A stretch of DNA of 45,925 nucleotides from NCBI RefSeq assembly GCF_000730665.1, contig NZ_BBIV01000015.1, positions 1 to 45,925 on the forward strand. The letters are read 5' to 3'. Source of the stretch: Pseudomonas plecoglossicida NBRC 103162 = DSM 15088. GTDB taxonomy: Bacteria; Pseudomonadota; Gammaproteobacteria; Pseudomonadales; Pseudomonadaceae. The position numbers and the translations under genes are program-made. Shown here piece after piece: positions 1 through 7,928 of this stretch. How positions within the stretch are numbered: the first letter of the stretch is position 1; each line of letters starts with the position of its first letter. The notes below the pieces were generated by a model. That model saw only the letters and a list, made by a program, of their open reading frames with translations, had not been told where the DNA came from and ran no database searches.

Positions 1-226
1 CTTGCACCTTACATCCGCAAGCCACCATATTTGTCCGCCTGCTACCTCTCCAAGCGCGCTCATCAGTGCGACAATCAATCCTGTTCGTTTACGTGACTTT
101 TCCCTGCCTGACCTGCGTCAAGGCTTAGGTTCGGGGCATCCTCGCGCCCGGACAGAGCGATGCCAGCGTACCGTGCTGCGCATTTCTGGACCTCCACCGT
201 CCTATACAACTGAGGTAAGAAGCAAG
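1..226. other. Leader region upstream of the ALS-like gene
   Basis: No gene is supported here. The plus frame is open from position 2 into the ALS-like gene, but the translated leader (rich in Ser, Pro and Arg) resembles no known protein extension. The promoter of the ALS-like gene presumably lies here; I could not assign clear -35/-10 boxes. Confidence 0.4.
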
Positions 227-1870
227 ATGGCCAAGGCCGCCGATGTCGTTGTGCAATGCCTGGAAAACGAAGGTGTCGAGTATGTATTCGGCATTCCCGG
301 CGAGGAGAACCTCGACCTGCTGGAATCCCTGCGCAAGTCGAAGATCAAGCTGGTTCTGACCCGTCATGAGCAGTCCGCTGGCTTCATGGCTGCGACCTAC
401 GGCCGCCTGACCGGCAAGACCGGCGTCAGCCTGTCGACCCTCGGCCCTGGTGCGACCAACCTGGTAACCGCCAGTGCATACGCCTACCTGGGCGGCATGC
501 CAATGATGATGATCACCGGCCAGAAGCCGATCAAGAAGTCCAAGCAGGGCCGCTTCCAGATCATTGATGTGTGCGGCATGATGGACCCCATCACCAAGTA
601 CACCCATCAGTTCGCCTCGGCCGACAACATCCCGTCGCGTATGCGTGAAGCTTTCCGTCTGGCCGAAGAAGAGAAGCCGGGCGCGGTGCACCTGGAGCTG
701 CCGGAAGACATCGCCGCCGAACAGACCGACGCCATGCCGATTCCACCGAGCCTGCACCGTCGTCCGCTGGCCGAGCATGTCGCCATCGAAGCTGCCATCG
801 AGAAGCTGCGCAACGCCCGCAGCCCGATCCTGGTGATCGGTGCTGGTGCCAACCGCAAGATGACCGCCAAGGTCCTCAAGCAGCTGATCGACCAGACCGG
901 TATCCCGTTCGTCACCACTCAGCTCGGCAAGGGCGTGGTCGATGAGCGCAGCCCGCGTTTCCTGGGCAACGCTGCCCTGTCCTCCGGTGACTTCGTCCAC
1001 CGTGCCGTCGAGGCTGCCGACCTGATCGTCAACATCGGCCACGACGTGATCGAGAAGCCGCCATTCTTCATGGTCCGTGGCGGCACCGAAGTCATCCACA
1101 TCAACTTCCGTTCCGCCGAAGTCGATGCCGTGTACTTCCCGCAGATCGAAGTGATCGGCGACATCGCCAACGCGGTCTGGCAGATCGGTGAAGGCCTGGG
1201 TGACACCTCGCACTGGGACTTCACTCGTCTGATGGCCATCCGCGAAGCCAACGAAGCGCAGATCGCCGAAGGCAAGGACGACGACCGCTTCCCGGTCTAC
1301 CCGCAGCGCCTGGTCGCCGACGTGCGCCGTGCCCTGCCATCCGAAGGCATCGTGGCCCTGGACAACGGCATCTACAAGATCTGGTTCGCCCGCAACTACA
1401 AGGCGCACAAGCCCAACACCGTGCTGCTCGACAACGCCCTGGCGACCATGGGCGCCGGCCTGCCTTCGGCAATGGCTGCGCACCTGGTGTACCCGGATCG
1501 TCCGGTCATCTCGGTATGTGGCGACGGTGGCTTCATGATGAACAGCCAGGAGCTGGAAACCGCGGTACGCCTGAACATGCACATCACCGTGGTGATCCTG
1601 CGTGACGATGGCTACGGCATGATCCGCTGGAAGCAGGCCAATATGGGCTTCACCGATTTCGGCCTGGACTACGGCAACCCTGACTTCGTCAAATATGCCG
1701 AAGCCTACGGTGCCAATGGCCACCGCGCGGAAAGCGCCGAAGGTTTGCTGCCGTTGCTCGAGCACTGCATCAAGACCCCGGGCGTGCATGTGATCGACTG
1801 CCCGGTGGACTACAGCGAGAACGACCGTATCCTCAACAGCGAGTTGCGTGAGCGCGCGCTGGCGGTCTGA
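227..1870 (+). CDS. Acetolactate synthase-like ThDP-dependent enzyme (large subunit type)
   Basis: A 547-residue ThDP-dependent enzyme of the acetolactate synthase family, which condenses pyruvate units to acetolactate in the cytoplasm. Visible motifs are the N-terminal GIPGEEN segment with the ThDP-activating glutamate, LGPGATN, a central domain with VIGAGANR, and the C-terminal GDGGF...N ThDP/Mg signature. The start at 227 is chosen because family homology begins there (MAKAADVVVQCLENEGVEYVFGIPGE), with GAGG about 11 bases upstream; the frame stays open to position 2, but that upstream part looks like non-coding leader. No IlvH-type regulatory subunit follows, so it resembles stand-alone catabolic AlsS-type or uncharacterised ALS-like enzymes rather than IlvB of an ilvBH operon. 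The substrate could differ from pyruvate. Family assignment is firm, exact reaction less so. Confidence 0.85.
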   Translation: MAKAADVVVQCLENEGVEYVFGIPGEENLDLLESLRKSKIKLVLTRHEQSAGFMAATYGRLTGKTGVSLSTLGPGATNLVTASAYAYLGGMPMMMITGQKPIKKSKQGRFQIIDVCGMMDPITKYTHQFASADNIPSRMREAFRLAEEEKPGAVHLELPEDIAAEQTDAMPIPPSLHRRPLAEHVAIEAAIEKLRNARSPILVIGAGANRKMTAKVLKQLIDQTGIPFVTTQLGKGVVDERSPRFLGNAALSSGDFVHRAVEAADLIVNIGHDVIEKPPFFMVRGGTEVIHINFRSAEVDAVYFPQIEVIGDIANAVWQIGEGLGDTSHWDFTRLMAIREANEAQIAEGKDDDRFPVYPQRLVADVRRALPSEGIVALDNGIYKIWFARNYKAHKPNTVLLDNALATMGAGLPSAMAAHLVYPDRPVISVCGDGGFMMNSQELETAVRLNMHITVVILRDDGYGMIRWKQANMGFTDFGLDYGNPDFVKYAEAYGANGHRAESAEGLLPLLEHCIKTPGVHVIDCPVDYSENDRILNSELRERALAV

Positions 1871-1878
1871 TAGCTGAA

Positions 1879-1967
1879 GGCCCTATCGCCGGCGAGCCGG
1901 CACCCACAGGGAAACCACTGGTTCTGAATACAGTGGGGTACATGTGGGAGCCAGCTCGCCGGCGATT
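1879..1967. repeat. REP pair (inverted, diverged core)
   Basis: Two inverted REP units (1879-1906 and 1943-1967) with cores GCCGGCGAGCCGGC and its near-complement, separated by about 36 bases. The core has GAG/CTC instead of the AAG/CTT seen in most other copies in this window. It lies between the ALS-like gene and the YecA-family gene and may form a hairpin in the transcript. Confidence 0.8.
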
Positions 1968-2048
1968 GCATTTGTGCGCAAGACAATCCCTCCCCACCGA
2001 TCCCCATGTGCTAGGGTGCAGGCAAATCTCCACCTCAGGACACCCCGC

Positions 2049-2603
2049 ATGCTCCCTTCGCTCAGCGAAAAAGAACTCGACCGCCTCGAAGACCTGCTGA
2101 TTACCTACGGCAACGACTATTCGGTGCTCAACCTGGCCGAACTCAATGGTTTCTTCACTGCCTTGGCCAGTTCTCCGACCCAGGTCATCCCCGAGCAGTG
2201 GCTGCCGACAGTTGCAGGTGGCAAGGTGCCGAAATTCAAGAAACCCGCCCATGAAGAAGCCTACACGGCGCTGATGCTGCGCTACGCACACCAGGTGGCG
2301 GAGCAATTGGCGGAAAACCTCGAAGGCTTCGAGCCGATGTTCGAAGCAAGCGAAGCCGAGGAAGGTCCGGCGATCATCATGGAAGAGTGGTGCTTCGGTT
2401 ACATGCGTGGTACCCAGGTCGCCGCTTGGGACGAGCTGCCAGCAGAGCAGGATGCATTGCTCAGGGCCATCTCGCTGCATGGCCTGGAAGACAATTTCGA
2501 AGTGCTCGATGCCATGAGCTTCAGTGAGCTGCAGGCTTGCGTACCGCAGGTGGTCGAGGCCGCGAAGGGGCTCTATCGGTACCAGCGTCAGCAACGCAAT
2601 TGA
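2049..2603 (+). CDS. YecA/UPF0149 (YgfB-like) family protein
   Basis: A 184-residue acidic, helical protein. The N-terminal part (LSEKELDRLEDLLITYGNDYSVLNLAELNGFF read across the first 40 residues) and the EEWCFGYMRG segment match the UPF0149/YecA-YgfB family, whose members often act as small regulatory or adaptor proteins. The C-terminal SEC-C zinc-binding tail found in some YecA proteins is absent. The start at 2049 begins the family-like sequence; the frame extends upstream to 1944 through the REP region, which is unlikely to be coding. It stands alone between a REP pair and the GST gene. Molecular function unknown. Confidence 0.8.
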   Translation: MLPSLSEKELDRLEDLLITYGNDYSVLNLAELNGFFTALASSPTQVIPEQWLPTVAGGKVPKFKKPAHEEAYTALMLRYAHQVAEQLAENLEGFEPMFEASEAEEGPAIIMEEWCFGYMRGTQVAAWDELPAEQDALLRAISLHGLEDNFEVLDAMSFSELQACVPQVVEAAKGLYRYQRQQRN

Positions 2604-2630
2604 GGTGAAAGGTCGGTGCGGTGGCCCGTG

Positions 2631-2653
2631 ATTATTTCGCCAAGCGAAATTAT
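2631..2653. promoter_or_regulatory. Imperfect palindrome upstream of the GST gene
   Basis: A 10-base inverted repeat with one mismatch (ATTATTTCGC / GCGAAATTAT) and a 3-base loop, about 95 bases before the GTG start at 2746. No U-tract follows, so an operator for the GST/fusion-oxidoreductase pair is more likely than a terminator. The regulator is unknown. Confidence 0.4.
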
Positions 2654-2745
2654 GGTTTCCCCACAGCACTGATTCTACAGTCAGACGATTCGGCGCAGCA
2701 TGTGCTCCAGCCGCACCGCACCGGTGCCGACCTGGAGCCCAGACC

Positions 2746-3369
2746 GTGATCAAACTCTACAACTTCCCCAAATCCGGCCACGCCCACCGCATCGAGCTGA
2801 TGCTGTCGCTGCTGAAGCTGCCTACCGAGCTTGTCTTCGTCGACCTGGCCAAGGGCGCCCACAAGCAGCCGGAGTTCCTCGCGCTCAACCCTTTCGGCCA
2901 GGTGCCGGTGATCGATGACAACGGCACCGTCATCGCCGATTCCAACGCCATCCTGGTGTACCTTGCCAGCACCTATGACAAGCAGGGCCGCTGGCTGCCT
3001 CATGACCCTATCGGCGCCGCCCGTGTGCAACGCTGGCTGTCGGTCGCCGCAGGGCCGCTTGCCTTCGGCCCTGCCGCCGCACGCCTGGTCACGGTATTCG
3101 GTGCCGCGTTCAACACCGATGAAGTGATTGGCCGCGCCCACACCCTGCTCAAGGTCATGGATGCCGAACTGGCCAGGACGCCGTTCCTCGTGGGCAACGA
3201 AGCGACAATCGCCGATGTCGCCAACTACTCGTATATCGCCCACGCCCCAGAGGGCAACGTTTCGCTCGAGCCGTACCCACATGTACGTGCCTGGCTGGCT
3301 CGGGTCGAAGCGCTGCCCGGTTTCGTCGCCATGCCGCGCACGGTCGTGGGCCTGCAAACCACCGAGTGA
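2746..3369 (+). CDS. Glutathione S-transferase family protein
   Basis: A 207-residue soluble protein with a thioredoxin-fold N-terminal domain (residues 1-78: [14 protein letters not shown], then QVPVIDDNG and [10 protein letters not shown], the last giving the acidic-Ser glutathione-binding pair) and an all-helical C-terminal domain. GSTs conjugate or reduce substrates with glutathione. The GTG start at 2746 is preceded by GGAG with 8-base spacing. The fusion oxidoreductase starts 27 bases after the stop with no terminator between, so the two are probably co-transcribed; this suggests a joint detoxification or redox role. Substrate unknown. Confidence 0.88.
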   Translation: MIKLYNFPKSGHAHRIELMLSLLKLPTELVFVDLAKGAHKQPEFLALNPFGQVPVIDDNGTVIADSNAILVYLASTYDKQGRWLPHDPIGAARVQRWLSVAAGPLAFGPAAARLVTVFGAAFNTDEVIGRAHTLLKVMDAELARTPFLVGNEATIADVANYSYIAHAPEGNVSLEPYPHVRAWLARVEALPGFVAMPRTVVGLQTTE

Positions 3370-3396
3370 GTTACGGACGACGCGAGGAATGCCGCC

Positions 3397-5424
3397 ATGT
3401 CGCAATCCCCTGACCATCGCTCACCCTGGCACGCCGGTGAGAAACGCCTGCAGGAGCAGGTGGGAGTGGCACAGCGCATGGAGGCGTTCGGGCAGAAGGT
3501 CATTCTTGACCACATGCCCGACCAGCACCGAACCTTCTATCATCAACTGCCGTTCATCATCGCCGGCGCCGTGGATTCATCAGGCAGACCGTGGGCGACG
3601 CTGCTCGAAGGCCCAGAAGGCTTCATAAGCTCGCCTGACCCACGGCAGTTGCTGATCGATACCCAGCTTGCCAGCGATGACCCTGCAACCCCGGGGCTGG
3701 CTGCAGGCGAGGCCATCGGCCTGCTTGGTATCGAGTTGCACACCCGCCGGCGCAACCGTATGAACGGCTTGATTCATCCGACTGTCAGCGGAGCGCTTGC
3801 GGTGGTGGTGGAGCAGTCATTCGGCAACTGCCCGCAGTACATCCAGCTGCGTACCTATCGCCGCGTCGATGAGCCGGCGCAAGGGCGGCAGGACTCAGCC
3901 GTACTGGATGACCAGGCGATTGCAATGATCGAGAACGCCGACACCTTCTTCGTCGCCAGTTACATAGACCACCCCGACGGCCATCGCTCGGTGGACGTAT
4001 CCCACCGGGGTGGTCGCGCGGGTTTCATAAAGGTCGAAGGCAACCGCCTGACCATCCCTGACTATGCCGGCAACCTGCACTTCAACACCTTGGGCAACCT
4101 GTTGGAAAACCCGCAAGCGGGGCTGTTGTTCGTCGATTTCAGCAACGGCAACGTGCTGCAACTGACCGGGCGCACCGAGGTCATCCTCGATAGCCCAACG
4201 ATCAAGGCCTTCGAAGGTGCCGAGCGGCTGTGGACGCTTGCGGTCGAACAGGTCGTGCTGCGCCGCGCCGCCCTCAGCTTGCGTTGGGCGTTCGAGGCAT
4301 ACGCGCCCACCAGTCTGATGACCGGCACCTGGGACGAAGCCGAGCAACGCCTGCAGCAGCGCGAGCGGCAGCGCCAATGGTTGACGTGGCGAGTGCTACG
4401 GGTGGAGCAGGAAAGCCGCGATATCCGTTCGTTCTATTTTGCTGCCGACGCATCGGTGACCTTCGCGCCGGGCCAACATATCCCGGTGTGTATCCCCGTG
4501 GGGGGCAATACACCACAGATCCGCACCTACAGCTTGTCCAGCGCGCCCTCCGATGGCCACTTGCGTATCAGCGTCAAGGTACAGGGCCCGGCATCACGTT
4601 ACCTGCATGAGCAAGTCGGTCTCGGTGACCTGCTGCAGGTACGCCTGCCCATGGGCAGCTTCACCCTGGATAGCGACAGCGACAGACCCTTGGTGCTGAT
4701 TGGAGCGGGCGTGGGCATGACGCCGCTTGTCTCCATGCTGCGTGAACAGCTGGCCAGGCGGCAGGGTCGACGTATCTATCTGTTCCAGGGCGCACGCAAC
4801 CTCGCCGAGCTGCCGTTCCAGCGAGAGGTCGCCGAGTTGCGGCAGCAGGCTGGTACCCTGTTGAGTGTGCACCGCGCCTTGAGCCAGCCGGAGGGCGAAG
4901 CGATATCCGGGCGTGACTACGAGCATGCCGGTCGCCTGGCGATCGAACAGGTCAAGGCAGCACTGCCGCTGGGCGATTACGATTTCTACTTGTGTGGCCC
5001 TTCCAGTTTTACCCAGGACCTGTATGAGGGCTTGCGTGCGGTGCACGTGCCGGATGCTTGTATCCACGCCGAAGCCTTCGGGCCCTCGACCCTCAGGCGC
5101 CATACCGACGACAATCAACCGGTATTGCAGCAACCGCCTGCAGCCGATGAGCCGGTGCCGGTGTACTTTGCCAGTTCGGCCAAGGAGGCACGCTGGACGC
5201 CAGGCAGTGGCACTTTGCTGGAGCTCGCCGAAGCGCGCGGGCTGTCGCCGGATTTCAGTTGCCGGGGAGGGTCATGCGGCACCTGCAAGACCAAGCTGGC
5301 GAGCGGGCAAGTGCATTACCCCAACCCGCCTGCCGAGCTGCCGGAAAGCGGCAGTGTGCTGATTTGCTGCGCGGTGCCTGCCAAGGTGGAGGAGGGCGCC
5401 CAGGCGCTGGTGCTGGAGCTCTGA
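3397..5424 (+). CDS. Fusion oxidoreductase: PNPOx-like FMN domain + FAD/NAD(P) reductase + 2Fe-2S ferredoxin
   Basis: A 675-residue three-part electron-transfer protein. Residues about 35-310 look like a pyridoxamine-phosphate-oxidase-like split-barrel region, possibly two copies (AGAVDSSGRPWATLL and, later, DTFFVASYIDHPDGHRSVDVSHRGG). Residues about 325-570 form a ferredoxin-NADP-reductase-type module with the FAD motif RTYSLSS (about 376), the nucleotide motif GAGVGMTP (about 436) and YLCGPSSF. Residues about 590-675 are a plant-type 2Fe-2S domain with CRGGSCGTC (from about 621) and a final Cys near 657. All cofactor motifs look intact. The expected electron path is NAD(P)H to FAD to 2Fe-2S to a flavin or heme-like acceptor in the N-terminal barrel. 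GAGG lies 9 bases before the ATG. Substrate unknown; flanked by a GST gene and a LysR gene. Confidence 0.9.
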   Translation: MSQSPDHRSPWHAGEKRLQEQVGVAQRMEAFGQKVILDHMPDQHRTFYHQLPFIIAGAVDSSGRPWATLLEGPEGFISSPDPRQLLIDTQLASDDPATPGLAAGEAIGLLGIELHTRRRNRMNGLIHPTVSGALAVVVEQSFGNCPQYIQLRTYRRVDEPAQGRQDSAVLDDQAIAMIENADTFFVASYIDHPDGHRSVDVSHRGGRAGFIKVEGNRLTIPDYAGNLHFNTLGNLLENPQAGLLFVDFSNGNVLQLTGRTEVILDSPTIKAFEGAERLWTLAVEQVVLRRAALSLRWAFEAYAPTSLMTGTWDEAEQRLQQRERQRQWLTWRVLRVEQESRDIRSFYFAADASVTFAPGQHIPVCIPVGGNTPQIRTYSLSSAPSDGHLRISVKVQGPASRYLHEQVGLGDLLQVRLPMGSFTLDSDSDRPLVLIGAGVGMTPLVSMLREQLARRQGRRIYLFQGARNLAELPFQREVAELRQQAGTLLSVHRALSQPEGEAISGRDYEHAGRLAIEQVKAALPLGDYDFYLCGPSSFTQDLYEGLRAVHVPDACIHAEAFGPSTLRRHTDDNQPVLQQPPAADEPVPVYFASSAKEARWTPGSGTLLELAEARGLSPDFSCRGGSCGTCKTKLASGQVHYPNPPAELPESGSVLICCAVPAKVEEGAQALVLEL

Positions 5425-5430
5425 CGTTGT

Positions 5431-5527
5431 CTGCACGGGCCTCATCGCCGGCAAGCCGGCTCCCACAAAAAGTGAGTTCGATGCGGTCCTTGTGGGAGCC
5501 GGCTTGCCGGCGATGAGGCCCGTGCAG
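5431..5527. repeat. Perfect 38-bp inverted REP pair
   Basis: The left arm (5431-5468) and right arm (5490-5527) are exact reverse complements over 38 bases, with a 21-base loop. Each arm contains the REP core GCCGGCAAGCCGGC followed by TCCCACA. It starts 6 bases after the fusion gene stop and ends 59 bases before the LysR gene, so it may end or attenuate transcription. The perfection of the arms suggests recent duplication or ongoing gene conversion. Confidence 0.92.
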
Positions 5528-5586
5528 GCAGCACAAAGCCCCCAGATAACCGATAATCCCACCACCCCCGATGCCCAGGAGCCGGC

Positions 5587-6486
5587 ATGGACCAGATCCA
5601 CCTGATGAAGGTCTTCGTCGCCGTCGGCGAGCTGGAAAGCTTCGCCGCCGCCGCCCGCCGCCTGGACATATCGCCCGCCGCTGTCACCCGCGCAGTCAGC
5701 GCCCTCGAAGATCAGCTTGGGGTCAAGCTGCTGCTGCGCACCACCCGCAGCGTGCGCGTGACCGAGGCCGGCAGCCGCTATCTGGAAGACGCCAGACACA
5801 TCCTCGCCAGCATCAACGAGGCCAACGAAGCCGCCGCCGGCATCAACGCCACGCCCAAGGGCGAGCTGGCGGTGACCGCGCCAATCCTGTTCGGCAAGAA
5901 GTTCGTCATGCCCTGCATCGTGCGCTACCTGCAGCAGTACCCCGAGGTGGACGTATCGGCCTACTTCCTCGACCGCATCGTCAACATGGTGGAAGAGGGC
6001 ATGGATGTGGCCGTACGCATTGGCCCGCTACCTGATTCCGGCCTCAAGGCCCTGCGCGTGGGCAAGGTGCGGCGCATGCTCTGCGCCTCCCCGCAGTACC
6101 TGGCACGCCATGGCGTGCCGCAGCACCCCTCGGATTTGCCCGAGCATGCGGTGATTGCCACCACCAACCTCTCGCCCCGTGCCGGCTGGCGCTTCGGCGT
6201 GACCGACCAGCCGACGACGGTGCGCATGCAGCCAAGGCTTACCGTGACCAGCAACGATGGCGCCATCGCTGCGGCAGTAGGCGGGCTGGGAATCGCTCGG
6301 TTGTTGTCGTACCAGGTAGTCGACGAGATTGCCAGCGGGCAACTTGAAGTGATCCTTGCCGAGTATGAAGAAGCCCCTTGGCCAATTCATGTGTTGCACC
6401 GGGAAAGCAAGTACGGCTCGGCCAAGGTACGTGCGTTCGTCGACATGCTGGCAGAGCATTTGCGCAGGCAGGCGCACCTGGACTGA
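5587..6486 (+). CDS. LysR-family transcriptional regulator
   Basis: A 299-residue LTTR. The N-terminal winged helix (residues 1-62: FVAVGELESFAAAARRLDISPAAVTRAVSALEDQLGVKLLLRTTRSV) is canonical, followed by the linker helix and a periplasmic-binding-protein-like effector domain (residues about 90-295). The domain resembles the CrgA/DsdC-like LTTR subgroup that has TEAG after the HTH. AGGAG lies 5 bases before the ATG. It sits after the perfect REP pair and points the same way as the GST/fusion genes, so it may control them, although LTTR genes are more often divergent from their targets. Its stop codon abuts the stop of the convergent MocR-type gene with no base between. Effector unknown. Confidence 0.93.
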   Translation: MDQIHLMKVFVAVGELESFAAAARRLDISPAAVTRAVSALEDQLGVKLLLRTTRSVRVTEAGSRYLEDARHILASINEANEAAAGINATPKGELAVTAPILFGKKFVMPCIVRYLQQYPEVDVSAYFLDRIVNMVEEGMDVAVRIGPLPDSGLKALRVGKVRRMLCASPQYLARHGVPQHPSDLPEHAVIATTNLSPRAGWRFGVTDQPTTVRMQPRLTVTSNDGAIAAAVGGLGIARLLSYQVVDEIASGQLEVILAEYEEAPWPIHVLHRESKYGSAKVRAFVDMLAEHLRRQAHLD

Positions 6487-7911
6487 TCACGTGCTTCGCT
6501 GAGCCAGCTGTGCGCACTCGGCCAGCACGTTCAGCCCCCGCATCACTTCTGGCGTGATCAGCCGTCCAAGGCACACACGCAATCCCGTGCCACTTTCGCC
6601 ATCGGCAAAGAACATCCCACTGGCGCCAACATTGCACCCGCGCTCACCCGCAAGTCGCTGCAGCGCAGCCATGTCCGTCCCCTCGGGCAACGCGAGCCAG
6701 TGAATGAAGCCTCCCTGGGGCGCTACATATCGTGTTCCCGCCGGAAATGCCGAGTGCACCAGCGTATCCAGCGCCTCGGTCTGCGCCGCCAGCCGTCCGC
6801 GCAGTTTCGCGCAGTGCTCTTCCATATACCCACGGCCGATGAACTCATCCAGCACCCGTTGCGCCAGGCTCGACACCGCCAGGTTGCGTGAATACATCTG
6901 CGCCAGGATCGCGTCCCGATGGCGGCCGGCCAGACACCAACCCACCCGGTAACCCGGCGCCACGGTCTTGGAAAACGACGAGCAGTAGATCGTTTGCCCG
7001 CTCGTGTCGTAATGCTTGATCGCTTTGGGTCGCTGCGCCTCATCCAGCAGGTCGAAGAAGATATCGTCCTCGATGATTGGCACATCTGCCGCCACAGCCA
7101 GGCGCACAAGCCGAGCGCGTGCTGCGTCGGGCATGATGAAGCCCTGCGGGTTCTGCAACGTCGGGTTGAGGAAGATCACATCGACCTTTTTCTGCCTGAG
7201 GGCCCATTCCAGGTGCTCGAGGTCGATACCGCTGCCGGCCTGGGTACGGATGGGCAGGGCACGCATTCCCAGGCGCTCGATGGTTTGCAGGATGCCGTAG
7301 TAGGTGGGCGTCTCGATGGCCACCGTGGCACCAGGGCGTGCAACGGCTTCCAGGGCCAGCTCCAGGGCTACGGTGTCGCCGGAGGTCACTAGGATATCGT
7401 CCGGGCTGCATGCCACGCCGCGTTGCAGCATCAGCCCGGCGATACGCCGGCGCAACGAGGCCAGGCCGGGCGGGGCAATCAGCCCGGCCAACGGCTGATC
7501 GGCCTTGCTGGCCAGTGTCGCCAGGCACTTGCTCAGCAGCACCTGGGGCGCGAGCTCGTCATGCAGCACGGCCGAACTCAACGACAGCTGGGTGGTGCTG
7601 GCCGCCTGGGCGAGCATGGCGACCACCGCATGGTCGACGTTGACACTGACGCTGGCCAGGTCGAAGCCCTGCACCTGGGACGCACCGTTGGCCACGAAAT
7701 AGCCTACACGTGGTGTGGCCTGAACATAGGCGTTGGCCTCGAGCTCCGCCAGGCCCCGCTGCACGGTGGCGATGCTGCTGTCGAACAGCCTCGCCAGCTC
7801 GCGCACCGAGGGCAGTTGCGTGCCATTGGGCCACTCACCGCTGTCGATCTGGCGCAGCAGCCAGGCATAGACGGTTTGCCAGCGTTTGTCGGGTTTAGGG
7901 TTCAGATCCAT
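6487..7911 (-). CDS. MocR-type regulator: GntR helix-turn-helix fused to a PLP aminotransferase domain
   Basis: A 474-residue protein. Residues about 10-78 are a GntR winged helix (LPSVRELARLFDSSIATVQRGLAELEANAYVQATPRVGYFV), followed by a fold-type-I aminotransferase domain with SFSKTVAPGYRVGW, which holds the PLP-binding lysine. MocR proteins use the domain as a PLP/amine sensor and regulate vitamin B6, GABA, taurine or transport genes; some keep residual aminotransferase activity. The ATG at 7911 has AAGG 7 bases upstream. The gene follows the permease gene by 17 bases on the same strand, so it is probably co-transcribed with it and autoregulated. It is convergent with the LysR gene, stop to stop. 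Confidence 0.92.
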   Translation of the reverse strand: MDLNPKPDKRWQTVYAWLLRQIDSGEWPNGTQLPSVRELARLFDSSIATVQRGLAELEANAYVQATPRVGYFVANGASQVQGFDLASVSVNVDHAVVAMLAQAASTTQLSLSSAVLHDELAPQVLLSKCLATLASKADQPLAGLIAPPGLASLRRRIAGLMLQRGVACSPDDILVTSGDTVALELALEAVARPGATVAIETPTYYGILQTIERLGMRALPIRTQAGSGIDLEHLEWALRQKKVDVIFLNPTLQNPQGFIMPDAARARLVRLAVAADVPIIEDDIFFDLLDEAQRPKAIKHYDTSGQTIYCSSFSKTVAPGYRVGWCLAGRHRDAILAQMYSRNLAVSSLAQRVLDEFIGRGYMEEHCAKLRGRLAAQTEALDTLVHSAFPAGTRYVAPQGGFIHWLALPEGTDMAALQRLAGERGCNVGASGMFFADGESGTGLRVCLGRLITPEVMRGLNVLAECAQLAQRST

Positions 7912-7928
7912 GAGGGCCTTGTGTCGAG

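Noticed and set aside
125..1789. Long antisense frame over the ALS-like gene
   Set aside because: Same GC-bias effect; the sense frame has conserved ThDP motifs.
5431..5527. CRISPR-like repeat array from recurrent GCCGGCAAGCCGGC sequences
   Set aside because: Copies are inverted, scattered over many gaps, with no regular spacers and no cas genes; they are REP elements.
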